From Acinetobacter kyonggiensis (lineage in GTDB: Bacteria > Pseudomonadota > Gammaproteobacteria > Pseudomonadales > Moraxellaceae): 64,000 nt of DNA. Where the stretch lies: assembly GCF_900107285.1 (NCBI RefSeq), contig NZ_FNPK01000004.1:62001-126000 (forward strand), read 5' to 3'. The notes beneath the pieces are model-generated. The model saw nothing but the letters and a program-made list of their open reading frames with translations. It was not told the DNA's origin and made no database searches. The position numbers were made by a program, and so were the translations under genes. Below, piece by piece: positions 50,501 to 61,556 of this stretch. The number at the start of each line of letters is the position of its first letter. Within the stretch, counting starts at the first letter, position 1.

Positions 50501-51883
50501 TTATTCAATACGCATGCCCAACATTGCATGTTGATCTTGACGAATAATCGAAACACGGGCAATTGAACCTTTCTTCAATTCAGAAACAGACTTAATAAAA
50601 TCATCACTATTAAGAATGGTTTTATTATTAATTTGAGTAATGATATCCCCTGCGATCATGCGTGATTGCGCAGCAATTCCACCTAATTTCACTTCTTGTA
50701 CCAGAATCCCTCCTTTAACATCCAGTTGTGATTGTTCAGTGGCTGTTAAATTACGAATCGTGACCCCTAAAACTGGCCCTTTTTGTTGCGCTGTTTGTTC
50801 TGCTTTTGCAGGAGTATCATCTGGAGCTGTGGTTAATGTGGCTGAAATATTACGTATTTTATCATCACGTAGAACTTGTAACTGAATGACTTGATTTGGC
50901 AAAGTTCGATTTAAATAATTCAATAAATCAGATGTTCTTGAAATTGCTGAACCATTATATTTTAAGATCACATCACCTGACTTAAAGCCAGCTTTAGCTG
51001 CGGGTGAGTTTGGCGTCACTTGTGTAACCAATGAACCTTCTGGTTTTGGTAAATTATAAGATTCAGCAAGGTTACGATCGATATCTTGCAGCATCACACC
51101 TAAGTATGAACGCGTGACCTTACCATTCTTTTTCAATTGGTCTGCGACATCCATCGCCACATCAATCGGAATGGAAAAAGACAAGCCCATATATCCGCCA
51201 GTTCCACTAAAGATTCGTGAATTGACCCCAACCACTTCACCATTTTGGTTAAACAATGGGCCACCTGAATTCCCCGGATTCAAAGCAACGTCAGTTTGAA
51301 TAAACGGTACGGAAGTTTCACCCATCATGTTACGCATTTTGGCACTGACAATGCCAGCAGAAGCAGAATAATCAAAACCAAATGGCGAACCAATGGCAAG
51401 TACAGGTTCTCCTACTCGAAGTCGATCAACACTGCCTGTCCGTAATTCAGGAAAATTTAAACCCTTTACTTTAAGGAGCGCAACATCTGTACGTTCATCA
51501 CTGCCAACCACTGTCGCATCAATTTCACGACGATCGCTTAACATAATGGTGACTTTTGATGCATCTTCCACCACATGATGATTAGTTAGTAAATAACCAT
51601 CCTTGCTAATAAAGAATGCACTGCCATACGCTGTTTTTTCTTGTGGTGCTTTGGGTTGCGGAATAACCACTTGATTCCCAAAGAAACGACGCAAAATTTC
51701 AGGAACTTGCTGCTGTAATAATTCTTCCTGTGTCATTTTTTTAACGACATTTACGCTCACAACAGCAGGACTCACTTGCTCAACTAAATTAGAAAAGTCG
51801 ACTGTAGATGCTGCTTGTGTTTGCACCGCTGCCATTGTAAAAACAGCAGCATATATTCCTTTTTGTACATAGCGATTTTTCAT
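50501..51883 (-). CDS. Periplasmic DegP/DegQ/MucD-like serine protease
   Basis: A trypsin-like protease-chaperone of the HtrA family. The catalytic triad in 460-residue numbering is H103 (TNHHVVED), D133 (DERTDVALLK) and S206 (ALNPGNSGGPLFN). Two PDZ domains follow (about 255-345 and 365-455). The signal peptide ends near QAASTVDF. The frame runs up to ATG 51901; I prefer ATG 51883 (MKNRYVQKG...), which begins at the usual signal-peptide start, though the GGAG there is far. It degrades misfolded envelope proteins. MucD is the Pseudomonas name for this type. Confidence 0.93.
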   Translation of the reverse strand: MKNRYVQKGIYAAVFTMAAVQTQAASTVDFSNLVEQVSPAVVSVNVVKKMTQEELLQQQVPEILRRFFGNQVVIPQPKAPQEKTAYGSAFFISKDGYLLTNHHVVEDASKVTIMLSDRREIDATVVGSDERTDVALLKVKGLNFPELRTGSVDRLRVGEPVLAIGSPFGFDYSASAGIVSAKMRNMMGETSVPFIQTDVALNPGNSGGPLFNQNGEVVGVNSRIFSGTGGYMGLSFSIPIDVAMDVADQLKKNGKVTRSYLGVMLQDIDRNLAESYNLPKPEGSLVTQVTPNSPAAKAGFKSGDVILKYNGSAISRTSDLLNYLNRTLPNQVIQLQVLRDDKIRNISATLTTAPDDTPAKAEQTAQQKGPVLGVTIRNLTATEQSQLDVKGGILVQEVKLGGIAAQSRMIAGDIITQINNKTILNSDDFIKSVSELKKGSIARVSIIRQDQHAMLGMRIE

Positions 51884-52111
51884 GTAAAGCATGCGCTCCA
51901 TTGCGTTATAAATGTCTGTAAACAGTTTTTAGCATAAAAATTGTCTATCTTAAGTAATAATATGTTTGATTATATTTGTATAAACAACAGCTTAAAGATT
52001 GCTTAAAATTGTGTTGGCTTATTGCTTTTTCTCATCATACATTAGCATATTAGCTCTTGTTTTTTGATCAAAAAAGCGTTGTCATTAGCAAACTTTTTTT
52101 CAAATTAGCTG

Positions 52112-53755
52112 ATGGACATGTCTAATTTAAACTTAACGCATCATTTTGATGTGATCATTGTGGGAAGTGGCGGCGCAGGTTTAAGTCTGGCTTTGTCACT
52201 TCCTGATCATTTCAACATTGCAGTTTTGGCAAAATCGGCTTTAACAGATGCAAGTACATTTTACGCGCAAGGCGGTGTGGCTGCGGTTCTAGATGAAACC
52301 GATTCAATTGAACAGCACATTGATGACACCATGATCGCAGGTGCGCACTTATGTGAACTAGAAGCAGTCAAACAAACGGTAGAGGGTGGAAAACCTTCGG
52401 TTGATTTCCTGTTAAAGCATGGCGTTCAATTCACCTTAGATGAACAAGAACAATTGCATTTAACCCGTGAAGGTGGGCATTCACAGCGACGCATTATTCA
52501 TGCAGCAGATGCAACTGGTCGTGCTATTTCAACCACCTTAGTACAACGCGCTGAAGAAAAGAAAAATATTACCATTTTTGAAAACTACATTGCGATTGAT
52601 CTCATTACCTCACAAAAACTGGGCTTAGAAGATGTAAAGAATCGTGCACTCGGTTTATATGTTCTAGATGAGAAAACTGAAAAAATACACACCTTCTTAG
52701 CTCCCTCCATTGCTTTGGCCTGTGGTGGGGCGATGAAAGCCTATCTCTATACCTCAAATCCTGATATCGCTACAGGTGATGGGATTGCCATGGCATATCG
52801 AGCTGGGTGCCGTGTTGCCAATATGGAATTTAACCAGTTTCATCCAACGTGCCTTTACCATCCTCAAGCACGTTCATTTCTGATTACTGAAGCCATGCGC
52901 GGTGAAGGTGCCTATTTACGCCTTCCAGATGGTGAACGTTTCATGCTGCGTTTTGACGAACGCGCTGAACTTGCGCCACGCGACATTGTGGCACGTGCCA
53001 TTGACTATGAAATTAAGCGCTTAGGTATTCGTCATGTCTGGCTCGACATTACACATAAATCTGCTGAATTTGTCACAGAGCACTTCCCGACTCTTTATGC
53101 TCGCTTATTAGAATTAGGCATTGATATCACCAAAGAGATGATTCCTGTCGTTCCTGCCGCTCACTATACCTGTGGTGGTGTTGTGGTCGACAAACACAGT
53201 CAGACCGACCTCGAAGGACTATATGCCATTGGTGAAACCTCGTATACAGGTTTACACGGTGCGAATCGAATGGCAAGCAACTCACTTTTAGAGTGTTTTG
53301 TCTATGGGATGAGTGCGGCTAAACATATCGAAAGCCAGTTTAACTCCGACTATGTCTCACCCAATGTGCCTGCTTGGGATGATTCTCAAGTCACCAATCC
53401 AGATGAAGATGTGGTCATTTTGCAAAACTGGGATGAACTACGTCAGACCATGTGGAACTATGTCGGCATTGTTCGTACCACCAAGCGCCTAGAACGTGCT
53501 TTGCACCGTATTGAAATGCTTAAACAAGAAATTAATGAGTATTATCATGACTATCAAGTGAGTAAAAACTTGATTGAACTACGTAATTTAGTTCTGGTGT
53601 CTGAGATGATTGTACGCTGCGCCATGGAACGTAAAGAGTCACGCGGTCTACATTTTACCTTAGACTATCCTGAACTTGCCGCTGAGCTACGTAAAACCAT
53701 ATTACTGCCACCAAACTTTCAAACAGAAACTCCCTTGGTCAATGCAGAAACGTAA
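52112..53755 (+). CDS. nadB: L-aspartate oxidase
   Basis: A flavoenzyme oxidising aspartate to iminoaspartate, the first step of de novo NAD synthesis with quinolinate synthase NadA. The FAD-binding motif is [41 protein letters not shown] and the succinate-dehydrogenase-like [16 protein letters not shown] and [19 protein letters not shown] segments mark the family. The length is 547 residues; ATG 52112 and 52118 are both usable. nadA and nadC are not adjacent. An intrinsic terminator follows. Confidence 0.96.
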   Translation: MDMSNLNLTHHFDVIIVGSGGAGLSLALSLPDHFNIAVLAKSALTDASTFYAQGGVAAVLDETDSIEQHIDDTMIAGAHLCELEAVKQTVEGGKPSVDFLLKHGVQFTLDEQEQLHLTREGGHSQRRIIHAADATGRAISTTLVQRAEEKKNITIFENYIAIDLITSQKLGLEDVKNRALGLYVLDEKTEKIHTFLAPSIALACGGAMKAYLYTSNPDIATGDGIAMAYRAGCRVANMEFNQFHPTCLYHPQARSFLITEAMRGEGAYLRLPDGERFMLRFDERAELAPRDIVARAIDYEIKRLGIRHVWLDITHKSAEFVTEHFPTLYARLLELGIDITKEMIPVVPAAHYTCGGVVVDKHSQTDLEGLYAIGETSYTGLHGANRMASNSLLECFVYGMSAAKHIESQFNSDYVSPNVPAWDDSQVTNPDEDVVILQNWDELRQTMWNYVGIVRTTKRLERALHRIEMLKQEINEYYHDYQVSKNLIELRNLVLVSEMIVRCAMERKESRGLHFTLDYPELAAELRKTILLPPNFQTETPLVNAET

Positions 53756-53779
53756 ATTTAAGCGCTGATAAAATCCATA

Positions 53780-53809
53780 AAAAAGCCGAACATTTTTGTT
53801 CGGCTTTTT
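53780..53809. terminator. Bidirectional terminator between nadB and the PaaI-like gene
   Basis: AAAAAGCCGAAC (53780-53791) and GTTCGGCTTTTT (53798-53809) form a perfect 12-bp stem with a 6-nt loop and T-runs on both strands. Confidence 0.92.
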
Positions 53810-53829
53810 AAAATGTATATAGAAAATAT

Positions 53830-54246
53830 TTATCGCTGCGGTGGTATGGAATATGTTCCGACAACATGTGCGATTGGCTCATCTAAATCCATAGAATATA
53901 ACCAGACATCACCCACAATCAGCGCTTTACCAACTTTCATTAATTGGCAAACTGCACGAATATTTTGTTCTGCTGACGGTTTTCTTAAAAAATGGATTGA
54001 TAAATTGGTGGTCACCGCCAAAGCCACTATGCCTATCTCGCCCAATATTGCAATATAAAGCGCATAATCGGCAGCGGTCATCATCGTTGGCCCTGACACC
54101 GTTCCGCCCGGTCGTAAATCAGCGGCACCCACATAATAAATAATGGATGCTCCCTGTTCAGTTACTGCTTCTATCTCACATTTCTCAAGACTTTGTGGAA
54201 ATTCAGCCTGTAAAAAAGAAATAATCTCTGCCTTGGTACTTTTCAT
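53830..54246 (-). CDS. PaaI-like hotdog thioesterase
   Basis: A 138-residue hotdog protein of the PaaI/YigI type. GGTVSGPTMMTAADYALYIAIL is the conserved helix region with the D of the active-site loop (TAADYALY). VALAVTTNLSIHFLRKP and the C-terminal SMDLDEPIAHVVGTYSIPP segments are typical strands. It probably hydrolyses acyl-CoA in the cytoplasm; the substrate is unknown. It lies upstream of nadB's terminator and downstream of tmk, on the minus strand with 93 nt from tmk. Confidence 0.8.
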   Translation of the reverse strand: MKSTKAEIISFLQAEFPQSLEKCEIEAVTEQGASIIYYVGAADLRPGGTVSGPTMMTAADYALYIAILGEIGIVALAVTTNLSIHFLRKPSAEQNIRAVCQLMKVGKALIVGDVWLYSMDLDEPIAHVVGTYSIPPQR

Positions 54247-54339
54247 TTACGTTTCATCTTCATCCATGATGACTCTGAATATAAAAGAATCATTCACCTT
54301 AAGCACTGATTTTTTGATCTTTTTTTAGTCTAAAACAAG

Positions 54340-54939
54340 CTACTTCAGATAAGCCACAGCCTGTTCAAACACCTGTTCAGGCGTTTGAGTTGCATCTAGC
54401 CGTTTCATGCGCTCAGGATACTGTTCAAATAATTCTTGATAACCTGCTCTGACTTTTTCGAAAAAAGTGACTTTTTCTTGTTCAAAACGATCCAATGCAC
54501 CACGCTCTCTTGCACGGGTCATCCCCAACTCAATTGGTGCATCAAGCCAGAAAGTAATATTTGGCATATGCGAAACAAAATTTTGATTCAACACATTCAG
54601 TTTTTCACGGCTTAAGCCTCGACCTGCACATTGATAAGCAAAACTGGCATCGGTAAAACGATCACATAGCACAGTTTTCCCTGCCACTAAGGCGGGTATA
54701 ATCACTTGTTGTAAATGTTGTGCACGTGCGGCATACATTAAAAGCAGCTCAGTATCATTGGACATACTTTCTTCATGATTGACCGACAGCAACAGCGAAC
54801 GGATTTGTTCTGCCATCGGTGTCCCACCCGGCTCACGCGTCAACACCACCGCTTGACCTTGCTGTTCTAAATATTCATAAATTTTACGAATGAGTGTGGT
54901 TTTCCCGACACCTTCAGTGCCTTCAAAACTAATAAACAT
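54340..54939 (-). CDS. tmk: Thymidylate kinase
   Basis: Phosphorylates dTMP to dTDP for DNA synthesis. The P-loop is FEGTEGVGKTTL (residues 5-16), the DR motif with the substrate arginine is LCDRFTDASFAYQ, and the lid region is RARERGALDRFE. The TREPGGTPMAEQIR segment carries the arginine of the dTMP site. The length of 199 residues is usual. Last gene of pabC-mltG-tmk, 3 nt after mltG; the same order is in E. coli. Confidence 0.97.
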   Translation of the reverse strand: MFISFEGTEGVGKTTLIRKIYEYLEQQGQAVVLTREPGGTPMAEQIRSLLLSVNHEESMSNDTELLLMYAARAQHLQQVIIPALVAGKTVLCDRFTDASFAYQCAGRGLSREKLNVLNQNFVSHMPNITFWLDAPIELGMTRARERGALDRFEQEKVTFFEKVRAGYQELFEQYPERMKRLDATQTPEQVFEQAVAYLK

Positions 54940-54942
54940 CCA

Positions 54943-55992
54943 TCACTCCTTCTTCAATTTTAAAACGGATAAGTAATCCTGCACTGCACGATTATGCTCA
55001 TCTAAACTTGCCGTAAATGTATGTCCGCCATTGCCCGTTGCCACAAAGTAAATATTATTTGAGCTATCTGGATGCATGGCTGCTTCAATTGCTTTTTGAC
55101 TTGGTAACGCAATTGGGGTTGGCGGTAAGCCATTAATGGTATAGGTATTATAGGCGGTAGGTGTACGTAAGTCTGTACGGGTGATATTGCCATTATAACG
55201 ATCCCCCATACCATAAATTACGGTAGGGTCAGTTTGTAGACGCATGCCTATTTTTAAACGGCGCACAAACACGCCAGAAACTTGTTCTAGCTCACGATCA
55301 AGACTGGTTTCTTTTTCAATAATTGAAGCCATAATTAGGGCTTCATATTTATCTTTGTACGGTAAATCAGCTGCACGATTTGACCATGCCGCATCCAATG
55401 CTTTCATTTGACGGTGATATAAATCAGTCAAAATCTTTTGATCTGTTTCACCTTTGGCAAAGAAATAGGTATCTGGCGCAAACAACCCTTCAGGATGACT
55501 AAACGGAATATTTAAGGCTTTCAGCATTTGATCTTGACGAAGATTCAAAACTTCTTTCGTGACTAAATCATCTTTTTTTAAGCTTTCAATCAACTGTTTA
55601 AACGTCGTGCCTTCAATCACCAAAATACGATTCATTTGTGCATTTTCAGAATTCGACAGCATCTCCATGACTTGACGCACTGACATTCCTGCATGAACTT
55701 CATAAACACCCGCTTTTAAGGTGTCATGAATCATAATTTTTTGATAAAGCTTTAGAATAATTGGAAAACTGATTTTATCTTCTTTGGCTAAACGATCAAT
55801 AAAACCTGAATAAGTGTCACCTGCTCCAATCGCGAGCATCTGTTTTTTGCCTTCAATCGGATAGGACTTAAATAAACTTGACCATAGGATGATTGAAGCC
55901 AGCACAATAAGACCGACAATGAAAATAACCAAGCCTTTCAAAGGAAATACTTTTGCTGCTTTCTTTTTTGATTTTTGCTTTGTGGTGGACAT
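54943..55992 (-). CDS. mltG: Endolytic murein transglycosylase MltG
   Basis: An inner-membrane-anchored lytic transglycosylase that cuts nascent glycan strands and sets strand length. One membrane helix (about 16-38) is followed by a LysM-like segment and the YceG domain. The catalytic glutamate is in IMASIIEKETSLDRE, followed by RRLKIGMRLQTDPTVIYG and the YNTYTINGLPPTPIALPS motif. The length of 349 residues is usual. It starts 1 nt after the pabC stop. Confidence 0.95.
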   Translation of the reverse strand: MSTTKQKSKKKAAKVFPLKGLVIFIVGLIVLASIILWSSLFKSYPIEGKKQMLAIGAGDTYSGFIDRLAKEDKISFPIILKLYQKIMIHDTLKAGVYEVHAGMSVRQVMEMLSNSENAQMNRILVIEGTTFKQLIESLKKDDLVTKEVLNLRQDQMLKALNIPFSHPEGLFAPDTYFFAKGETDQKILTDLYHRQMKALDAAWSNRAADLPYKDKYEALIMASIIEKETSLDRELEQVSGVFVRRLKIGMRLQTDPTVIYGMGDRYNGNITRTDLRTPTAYNTYTINGLPPTPIALPSQKAIEAAMHPDSSNNIYFVATGNGGHTFTASLDEHNRAVQDYLSVLKLKKE

Positions 55993-55993
55993 A

Positions 55994-56806
55994 TTAACGA
56001 ATCTGATTCAATTGAAGGATATTAAAGAGTTCAATACAGGCTTGAACATTCAAAGGTCGCTGCTGAAATTCAGTCACGACTTTCATTGGACTTAAGGCAT
56101 TACAGAAAAACAGACTTTCAAATTTTGAAATTTCTTCCAGATCAATAAATCGCTGTTCGCATGCAATTCCCTGTTGCTGCATACGAGATAAAATCTCGGC
56201 ACGCATCACACCATGCACACCATTATAACGAAGTTCTGGGGTAATCCATGTATTGTTTAAACGAATGAAGCAATTACTGCTGACGCCTTCAACCACCGAA
56301 CCTTGTACATCGGTGACCAGTGCTTCAGTCCAGCCTTTCTGATCTGCCTCATGTTTTAACAAAACTTGTTCCAAACGGTTCAGGCTTTTTAAACCAACCA
56401 AACTGGGCATGGTTAAACCGAGAACTTGCTGTAATAGACCCGATTTAATTTTTTCAACTTGAAAATCATCCACTGCTTTGGGATAAAAAAATACCCATAC
56501 ATCAGCAGGATGATCAGGCAAGCTATAACCACGCTGACCATCACCGCGACTAATCACAATTTTAAGTGTGCCATTCACGGTTAAATATTGCTGTTGCAGT
56601 AAAACTAAACTTTTTTGAATTAACTTTAAATCGGCTTGTAACAGCAGACGTTCGCAACTTAAACCTAACCGTGCCATATGCAAATGTTCAAGTTCAATTT
56701 TGCCATGCTTAATGCGTGCTGTACTAAAACAACCATCACCATAATGAAAAGCACGATCCAATAATGTGACCTCGCTTATTTCCTGCGCATTCTTAAAACT
56801 GAGCAT
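55994..56806 (-). CDS. pabC: Aminodeoxychorismate lyase
   Basis: A PLP fold-type IV enzyme that converts 4-amino-4-deoxychorismate to p-aminobenzoate and pyruvate for folate synthesis. The 270-residue chain has VTLLDRAFHYGDGCFSTARI, the PLP-lysine region GLKSLNRLEQVLLKHEAD and DVQGSVVEGVSSNCFIRLN. These match PabC better than branched-chain aminotransferases. First gene of pabC-mltG-tmk; the divergent sulfate-transport genes lie upstream. Confidence 0.92.
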   Translation of the reverse strand: MLSFKNAQEISEVTLLDRAFHYGDGCFSTARIKHGKIELEHLHMARLGLSCERLLLQADLKLIQKSLVLLQQQYLTVNGTLKIVISRGDGQRGYSLPDHPADVWVFFYPKAVDDFQVEKIKSGLLQQVLGLTMPSLVGLKSLNRLEQVLLKHEADQKGWTEALVTDVQGSVVEGVSSNCFIRLNNTWITPELRYNGVHGVMRAEILSRMQQQGIACEQRFIDLEEISKFESLFFCNALSPMKVVTEFQQRPLNVQACIELFNILQLNQIR

Positions 56807-56968
56807 TTCAAAACATCCTGTGAATGATGACCTAGTTTAAGAACAGCTTAATCTGTTTAATATCTCTTTTATTCATATAAAGTTCATTTTTTATTATTTT
56901 TTACGCATAAAAGATAGCGCTATTCTCAGCCCATGTTCCAAACATCTAAAAATTATTGAGGAAAACAC

Positions 56969-57979
56969 ATGCGCTTTTCAAAATTAAAACTTGGGATCGT
57001 TGCTGCACTGCTTTCTGTTTCATCATTGAATGTTGTAGCCAAAGATTTCTTAAACGTGTCCTATGATCCAACCCGTGAACTTTATGAAAACTTCAATAAA
57101 GAGTTCGGTACATATTGGAAAAAATCGACTGGACAAGAGCTTAATTTCAAACAATCACACGGTGGTTCAGGTAAACAAGCTCGTGCAGTGATTGATGGTT
57201 TAGATGCAGATGTTGTCACACTGGCTTTAGCAGCAGACATTGATGCGATTGCAGAAAAAACCAATTTACTCCCTAAAGATTGGCAAAAAAAATTCCCACA
57301 AAATTCAACCCCATATACCTCAACCATTGTCTTCTTGGTGCGTAAAGACAACCCTAAAAAGATCAAGGATTGGGGTGATTTAGTTAAACCGGGTGTCGAA
57401 ATTGTGACCCCAAACCCAAAAACTTCGGGCGGTGCACGTTGGAACTATTTGGCAGCTTGGGCTTGGGCTAAACACCAACCGGGCGGTAATGAAGCAAAAG
57501 CACATGACTTTGTACGTCAAATTTATAAACAAACTAAAGTTCTGGACTCAGGTGCTCGCGGTTCAACCACAACCTTTGCTGAACGCGGTATTGGCGATGT
57601 ATTACTGGCTTGGGAAAATGAAGCCTACTTAGCTGTTCGCGAACAACCGGGTAAATTCCAAATTATTACCCCTTCTTTATCTATTTTAGCTGAGCCACCA
57701 GTGGCGATTGTTGAAAAAAATGTTCAGAAAGATGGCAATGCCAATGTAGCAAAAGCTTATTTGAATTTCTTGTATTCACCTCTTGGTCAAGACATTGCAG
57801 CCAAAAATTATTACCGTCCACGTAATGCAGCAGTGTTGAAAAAATACAGCACCACATTTAAGCCATTAAAACTGGTGACTATTGATAAAGAATTTGGTGG
57901 ATGGAGCAAAGTGCAGAAAAAACACTTCGAAACTGGCGGAATTTTCGATCAAATTGTAAAAGCAAACAATACGCAATAA
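56969..57979 (+). CDS. sbp: Sulfate-binding protein (periplasmic)
   Basis: A periplasmic receptor of the sulfate/thiosulfate ABC importer, 336 residues. The signal peptide is [20 protein letters not shown] ending near VVAKDF. Conserved features are [30 protein letters not shown] (sulfate contacts) and [19 protein letters not shown] good GAGGAAAA ribosome-binding site precedes ATG 56969. First gene of a cluster leading through a hydrolase to cysT, cysW, cysA and cysB. Sbp and CysP are similar; which one this is cannot be decided. Confidence 0.93.
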   Translation: MRFSKLKLGIVAALLSVSSLNVVAKDFLNVSYDPTRELYENFNKEFGTYWKKSTGQELNFKQSHGGSGKQARAVIDGLDADVVTLALAADIDAIAEKTNLLPKDWQKKFPQNSTPYTSTIVFLVRKDNPKKIKDWGDLVKPGVEIVTPNPKTSGGARWNYLAAWAWAKHQPGGNEAKAHDFVRQIYKQTKVLDSGARGSTTTFAERGIGDVLLAWENEAYLAVREQPGKFQIITPSLSILAEPPVAIVEKNVQKDGNANVAKAYLNFLYSPLGQDIAAKNYYRPRNAAVLKKYSTTFKPLKLVTIDKEFGGWSKVQKKHFETGGIFDQIVKANNTQ

Positions 57980-58017
57980 GCCATTATTGATTCAACAGTA
58001 TTCATTGGAGCAAAGAC

Positions 58018-58623
58018 ATGATTCATACCGTTATTGTGCCAGGCGTTGGAGGCAGTGAACCTGCCCACTGGCAATCTTGGTTACAACGACAACTCATGTC
58101 TTGCTCACGTGTACAACAGCAAGATTGGAATCAACCCATCTTGCAAGACTGGATAAGCGAATTTGTAAATACAGTGCGCCCGATCCAAAATGACATTCAA
58201 ATTGTTGCACATAGTTTTGGCTGTCTCACCACAGTTGCAGCACTGGCTCAGCATCCTGAACTCAATCAAAAAATTAAAAATTTGATTTTGGTGGCTCCTG
58301 CTAATCCTGCACGTTTTGGTGAAGCTGGTTTTTCACGTAATAGCCAGCAAGATTATCAACGCTATTTTCATCAACTCAAACTTGCTGTTCCAACCACATT
58401 ACTGATTAGTGAAAATGATCCTTGGTTAAATTTTGCAGATGCAAAATGCTTAGCCAAAGCATGGAAACTCAATCCGATTAATTTAGGTCAAGTCGGACAT
58501 ATTAATGTTGCTTCTGGCTTTGGTGCCTTTCCTGAAATCTATGATTACTTAATTTCAGAAAATGTATTGCAACACATCAATTTTACTGATGATAGCAAGT
58601 GCTTTTTTAAATTTGCAATTTGA
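58018..58623 (+). CDS. Alpha/beta hydrolase of the RBBP9/YdeN type
   Basis: A single-domain serine hydrolase of 201 residues. The nucleophile is S66 in VAHSFGCL, the acid is probably the Asp of LLISENDPWLNF, and the histidine is in GQVGHINVASGFG. GVGGSEPAHWQSW near the N-terminus marks the RBBP9/YdeN family. There is no signal peptide, so it is cytoplasmic. It sits between the sulfate-binding protein (38 nt) and cysT (83 nt) behind GGAGCAAAG, so it is probably in the same transcript. A role in sulfur use is only an inference. Confidence 0.88.
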   Translation: MIHTVIVPGVGGSEPAHWQSWLQRQLMSCSRVQQQDWNQPILQDWISEFVNTVRPIQNDIQIVAHSFGCLTTVAALAQHPELNQKIKNLILVAPANPARFGEAGFSRNSQQDYQRYFHQLKLAVPTTLLISENDPWLNFADAKCLAKAWKLNPINLGQVGHINVASGFGAFPEIYDYLISENVLQHINFTDDSKCFFKFAI

Positions 58624-58706
58624 AGTCTGCAAATTATGCTTGTGCCAATTAAACTTTTATTTTCGCTGACTTTATTGGTCAGCTTTCGCTCTTTTAAGGA
58701 GTAGTC

Positions 58707-59540
58707 ATGTCGCAGCGATCCCGAGTGCTGCCAGGATTTGGTCTTTCCTTAGGCTTTACCCTAGCGTATTTATCATTAATTGTTCTTATTCCATTGTCCG
58801 CGGTGTTTATTAAATCATTGGGGATTGGATGGGATGGTCTATGGGAAATTCTCAGTTCAGAACGTATCCTAAAATCTTTGCAGTTAAGTTTTAGTGCTGC
58901 ACTTATTGCAGCCTTAATCAATGTGGTGTTTGGTTTATTACTGGCATGGTGCTTGGTGCGTTATACCTTCCCCGGCAAACGTATTGTTGATGCATTGGTC
59001 GATTTACCTTTTGCCCTACCTACAGCAGTAGCAGGTATTGCGCTCACATCTTTATATGCACCGACAGGTTGGATTGGTCAGTACTTAGAACCGATTGGGA
59101 TTAAAGTGGCTTATACACCTATTGGTATCACATTGGCATTGATCTTTATTGGCTTACCGTTTGTGGTGCGTACTGTACAGCCCGTTTTAAGCGATTTAGA
59201 AACTGAACTTGAAGAAGCTGCGTCAGCATTGGGTGCTAACCGTTTTCAAATTGTGACCAAAATCATTATGCCGATTTTATTTCCAGCATTACTCACTGGT
59301 TTTGCTTTGGCCTTTGCGCGCGGTGTCGGTGAATATGGTTCGGTTATTTTTATTGCGGGTAACCAACCGTTTGAAACTGAAATTGCCCCCTTGATGATTA
59401 TTTCTCGTTTAGAAGAATATGATTACGCAGGTGCAACCACTATTGCCGTAGTCATGTTGGTTCTTTCATTTGCTATTTTATTCCTGATTAACTTGCTACA
59501 AGCATGGGCAAGCCGTCGTACAGGGAGAACTGCGCCATGA
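58707..59540 (+). CDS. cysT: Sulfate ABC transporter permease CysT (CysU)
   Basis: An inner-membrane subunit of the sulfate/thiosulfate importer, 277 residues with six helices. The ATPase-contacting EAA loop is [37 protein letters not shown] and [19 protein letters not shown] match the family. Ribosome-binding site AAGGAG lies 7 nt upstream. The stop codon TGA overlaps the cysW start (ATGA), so the two permeases are translationally coupled. Confidence 0.96.
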   Translation: MSQRSRVLPGFGLSLGFTLAYLSLIVLIPLSAVFIKSLGIGWDGLWEILSSERILKSLQLSFSAALIAALINVVFGLLLAWCLVRYTFPGKRIVDALVDLPFALPTAVAGIALTSLYAPTGWIGQYLEPIGIKVAYTPIGITLALIFIGLPFVVRTVQPVLSDLETELEEAASALGANRFQIVTKIIMPILFPALLTGFALAFARGVGEYGSVIFIAGNQPFETEIAPLMIISRLEEYDYAGATTIAVVMLVLSFAILFLINLLQAWASRRTGRTAP

Positions 59541-60430
59541 GCTTAATGACCAATAGCAATGCCTTAGCAGAAAAGCTGCAATCTCGTGATGCGACCCGCG
59601 AGCCCACTTGGGTACGTTACACGCTCATCACCATTGCACTGATTTTCTTTATGAGTTGCTTAATCTTACCTTTGATTTTGGTGTTCGTTGAAGCCTTTAA
59701 ACAAGGTGTTGGCGTTTACTTCCAAGCGTTGGTGCATCCAGATACCTTGTCTGCGGTAAAACTGACCTTAATTACGGCGGCAATTGCTGTGCCCTTAAAT
59801 GTGGTGTTTGGAGTTGCGGCAGCATGGTCTGTTGCGAAATTCAACTTCCGTGGAAAATCTCTTTTAACCACCATTATTGACATGCCATTTTCAGTTTCAC
59901 CTGTAATTGCAGGTTTAATGTTGGTATTAATTTTCGGTTCTCAAGGTTGGATCGGCGGCTGGCTGATGGATCATGATATTAAAGTCCTATATGCAACACC
60001 TGCCATTGTGCTCGCCACCATTTTCATTACTGTGCCCTTTGTTGCACGTGAACTGATTCCGTTAATGGAAGCACAAGGGACAGAGGAAGAGGAAGCTGCG
60101 ATTGTACTGGGTGCCTCAGGTTGGCAAACCTTCTGGAAAGTGACCTTACCAAATATTAAATGGGGTTTAATCTACGGCGTGATTCTGTGTAATGCACGTG
60201 CAATGGGTGAGTTCGGTGCGGTATCTGTGGTTTCTGGACATATTCGTGGCGAAACCAATACGCTACCTTTACATGTTGAAATCCTTTATAACGAATATAC
60301 TTTTAGTGCTGCATTTGCTGTGTCATCGCTGTTGGCTCTGCTCGCCATTGTGACCCTTATTTTAAAAGCATGGGTTGAGATTCGCCAAGAAAATCAAAGT
60401 AAACGTAATAAAGATGCAACAGTTTCTTAA
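59537..60430 (+). CDS. cysW: Sulfate ABC transporter permease CysW
   Basis: Second membrane subunit of the sulfate importer. The EAA loop is [19 protein letters not shown], and [20 protein letters not shown] and [18 protein letters not shown] are characteristic. ATG 59537 is chosen over an in-frame start at 59504, because it overlaps the cysT stop by 4 nt (ATGA) and has GGAGAA upstream. That gives 297 residues. It is followed by cysA after 11 nt. Confidence 0.96.
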   Translation: MSLMTNSNALAEKLQSRDATREPTWVRYTLITIALIFFMSCLILPLILVFVEAFKQGVGVYFQALVHPDTLSAVKLTLITAAIAVPLNVVFGVAAAWSVAKFNFRGKSLLTTIIDMPFSVSPVIAGLMLVLIFGSQGWIGGWLMDHDIKVLYATPAIVLATIFITVPFVARELIPLMEAQGTEEEEAAIVLGASGWQTFWKVTLPNIKWGLIYGVILCNARAMGEFGAVSVVSGHIRGETNTLPLHVEILYNEYTFSAAFAVSSLLALLAIVTLILKAWVEIRQENQSKRNKDATVS

Positions 60431-60441
60431 GGAATGACATC

Positions 60442-61503
60442 ATGAGTATTCAAGTTAAAAATATTGAAAAACACTTTGGTGCATTCCATGCACTAAATAA
60501 CATTTCACTGGATTTTCCAGAAGGTCAATTGGTTGCATTACTGGGCCCTTCAGGTTGTGGGAAAACCACGCTACTGCGCATTATTGCAGGTTTAGAATCG
60601 GCAGATGGTGGTCAAGTGATCCTTGAAGGCGAAGATGCTACTGATGTGCATGTACGTGAACGTCAAGTTGGTTTTGTATTCCAACATTATGCACTTTTCC
60701 GCCACATGACTGTGTTCGAAAATATTGCTTTTGGTTTGCGTGTCCGTCCACGCGCGACTCGTCCTTCTGAGGTCGAAATTAAAAAACGTGTTACACGTTT
60801 ACTTGATCTGGTTCAATTGGGCTTTTTGGCTGACCGTTTCCCTGCACAGTTATCTGGTGGACAACGTCAACGTATTGCCTTGGCACGAGCACTCGCGGTT
60901 GAACCACGTGTGCTATTGCTGGATGAACCTTTTGGTGCCTTAGATGCTAAAGTCCGTAAAGAGCTTCGTCGCTGGTTACGTACTTTACATGACGAATTAC
61001 ATATTACTTCAATTTTTGTCACACACGATCAAGAAGAAGCGTTAGAAGTTGCGGATCAAATTATTGTGATGAATAAAGGCAATGTGGAACAAATTGGCTC
61101 ACCACGTGAAGTCTATGAAAAGCCGGCAACACCTTTCGTCTTCGACTTTCTGGGTCAAGCCAATCGCTTTGAAGGTCAAAACCAGCAAGGTATTATTCAC
61201 ATTGGTGAAGATCGTCTTCAGTTGCCACAAGTAAAAGATGCACCACAAGGTAAAATTATTGCCTTTGCCCGTCCAAATGAACTACACATTCATGCGACTC
61301 CACAAGAAAATGCCATCCAAGCCACTTTTTTACGTGAAATCTGGATTGCGGGTAAAGTGCTTGCCGAACTTCAAGATCGCCAAGGGAATTTAATTGAAAT
61401 TTCACTTAGTTCAGATGAAGTAAAATTACATCAATTTAAACCGAATCAAACGGTGTGGTTAAGCCCAACAGCGTTACATTTATTTGCCAATGACGTTGCT
61501 TAA
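60442..61503 (+). CDS. cysA: Sulfate/thiosulfate ABC transporter ATP-binding protein CysA
   Basis: The ATPase of the sulfate importer, 353 residues. Walker [10 protein letters not shown], signature [16 protein letters not shown], Walker [19 protein letters not shown] and H-loop [14 protein letters not shown] are all intact. The C-terminal about 110 residues form the TOBE-type regulatory domain. The first residues [18 protein letters not shown] match CysA. Ribosome-binding site AAGGA lies before ATG 60442. It works with CysT, CysW and the sulfate-binding protein. Confidence 0.97.
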   Translation: MSIQVKNIEKHFGAFHALNNISLDFPEGQLVALLGPSGCGKTTLLRIIAGLESADGGQVILEGEDATDVHVRERQVGFVFQHYALFRHMTVFENIAFGLRVRPRATRPSEVEIKKRVTRLLDLVQLGFLADRFPAQLSGGQRQRIALARALAVEPRVLLLDEPFGALDAKVRKELRRWLRTLHDELHITSIFVTHDQEEALEVADQIIVMNKGNVEQIGSPREVYEKPATPFVFDFLGQANRFEGQNQQGIIHIGEDRLQLPQVKDAPQGKIIAFARPNELHIHATPQENAIQATFLREIWIAGKVLAELQDRQGNLIEISLSSDEVKLHQFKPNQTVWLSPTALHLFANDVA

Positions 61504-61556
61504 TTGCACATCGATGGGGCAAAAAGCCCCATCCTATTTTTAAGGTATACAGCATT

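Noticed and set aside
56914..56923. ATAGCGCTAT palindrome upstream of the sulfate-binding protein
   Set aside because: A 10-nt palindrome in a plausible promoter region, but it does not resemble CysB sites known to me and could be chance.
58665..58683. GCTGAC/GTCAGC hairpin between the hydrolase gene and cysT
   Set aside because: Only 6 bp with a 7-nt loop and no T-run; too weak to call an attenuator.
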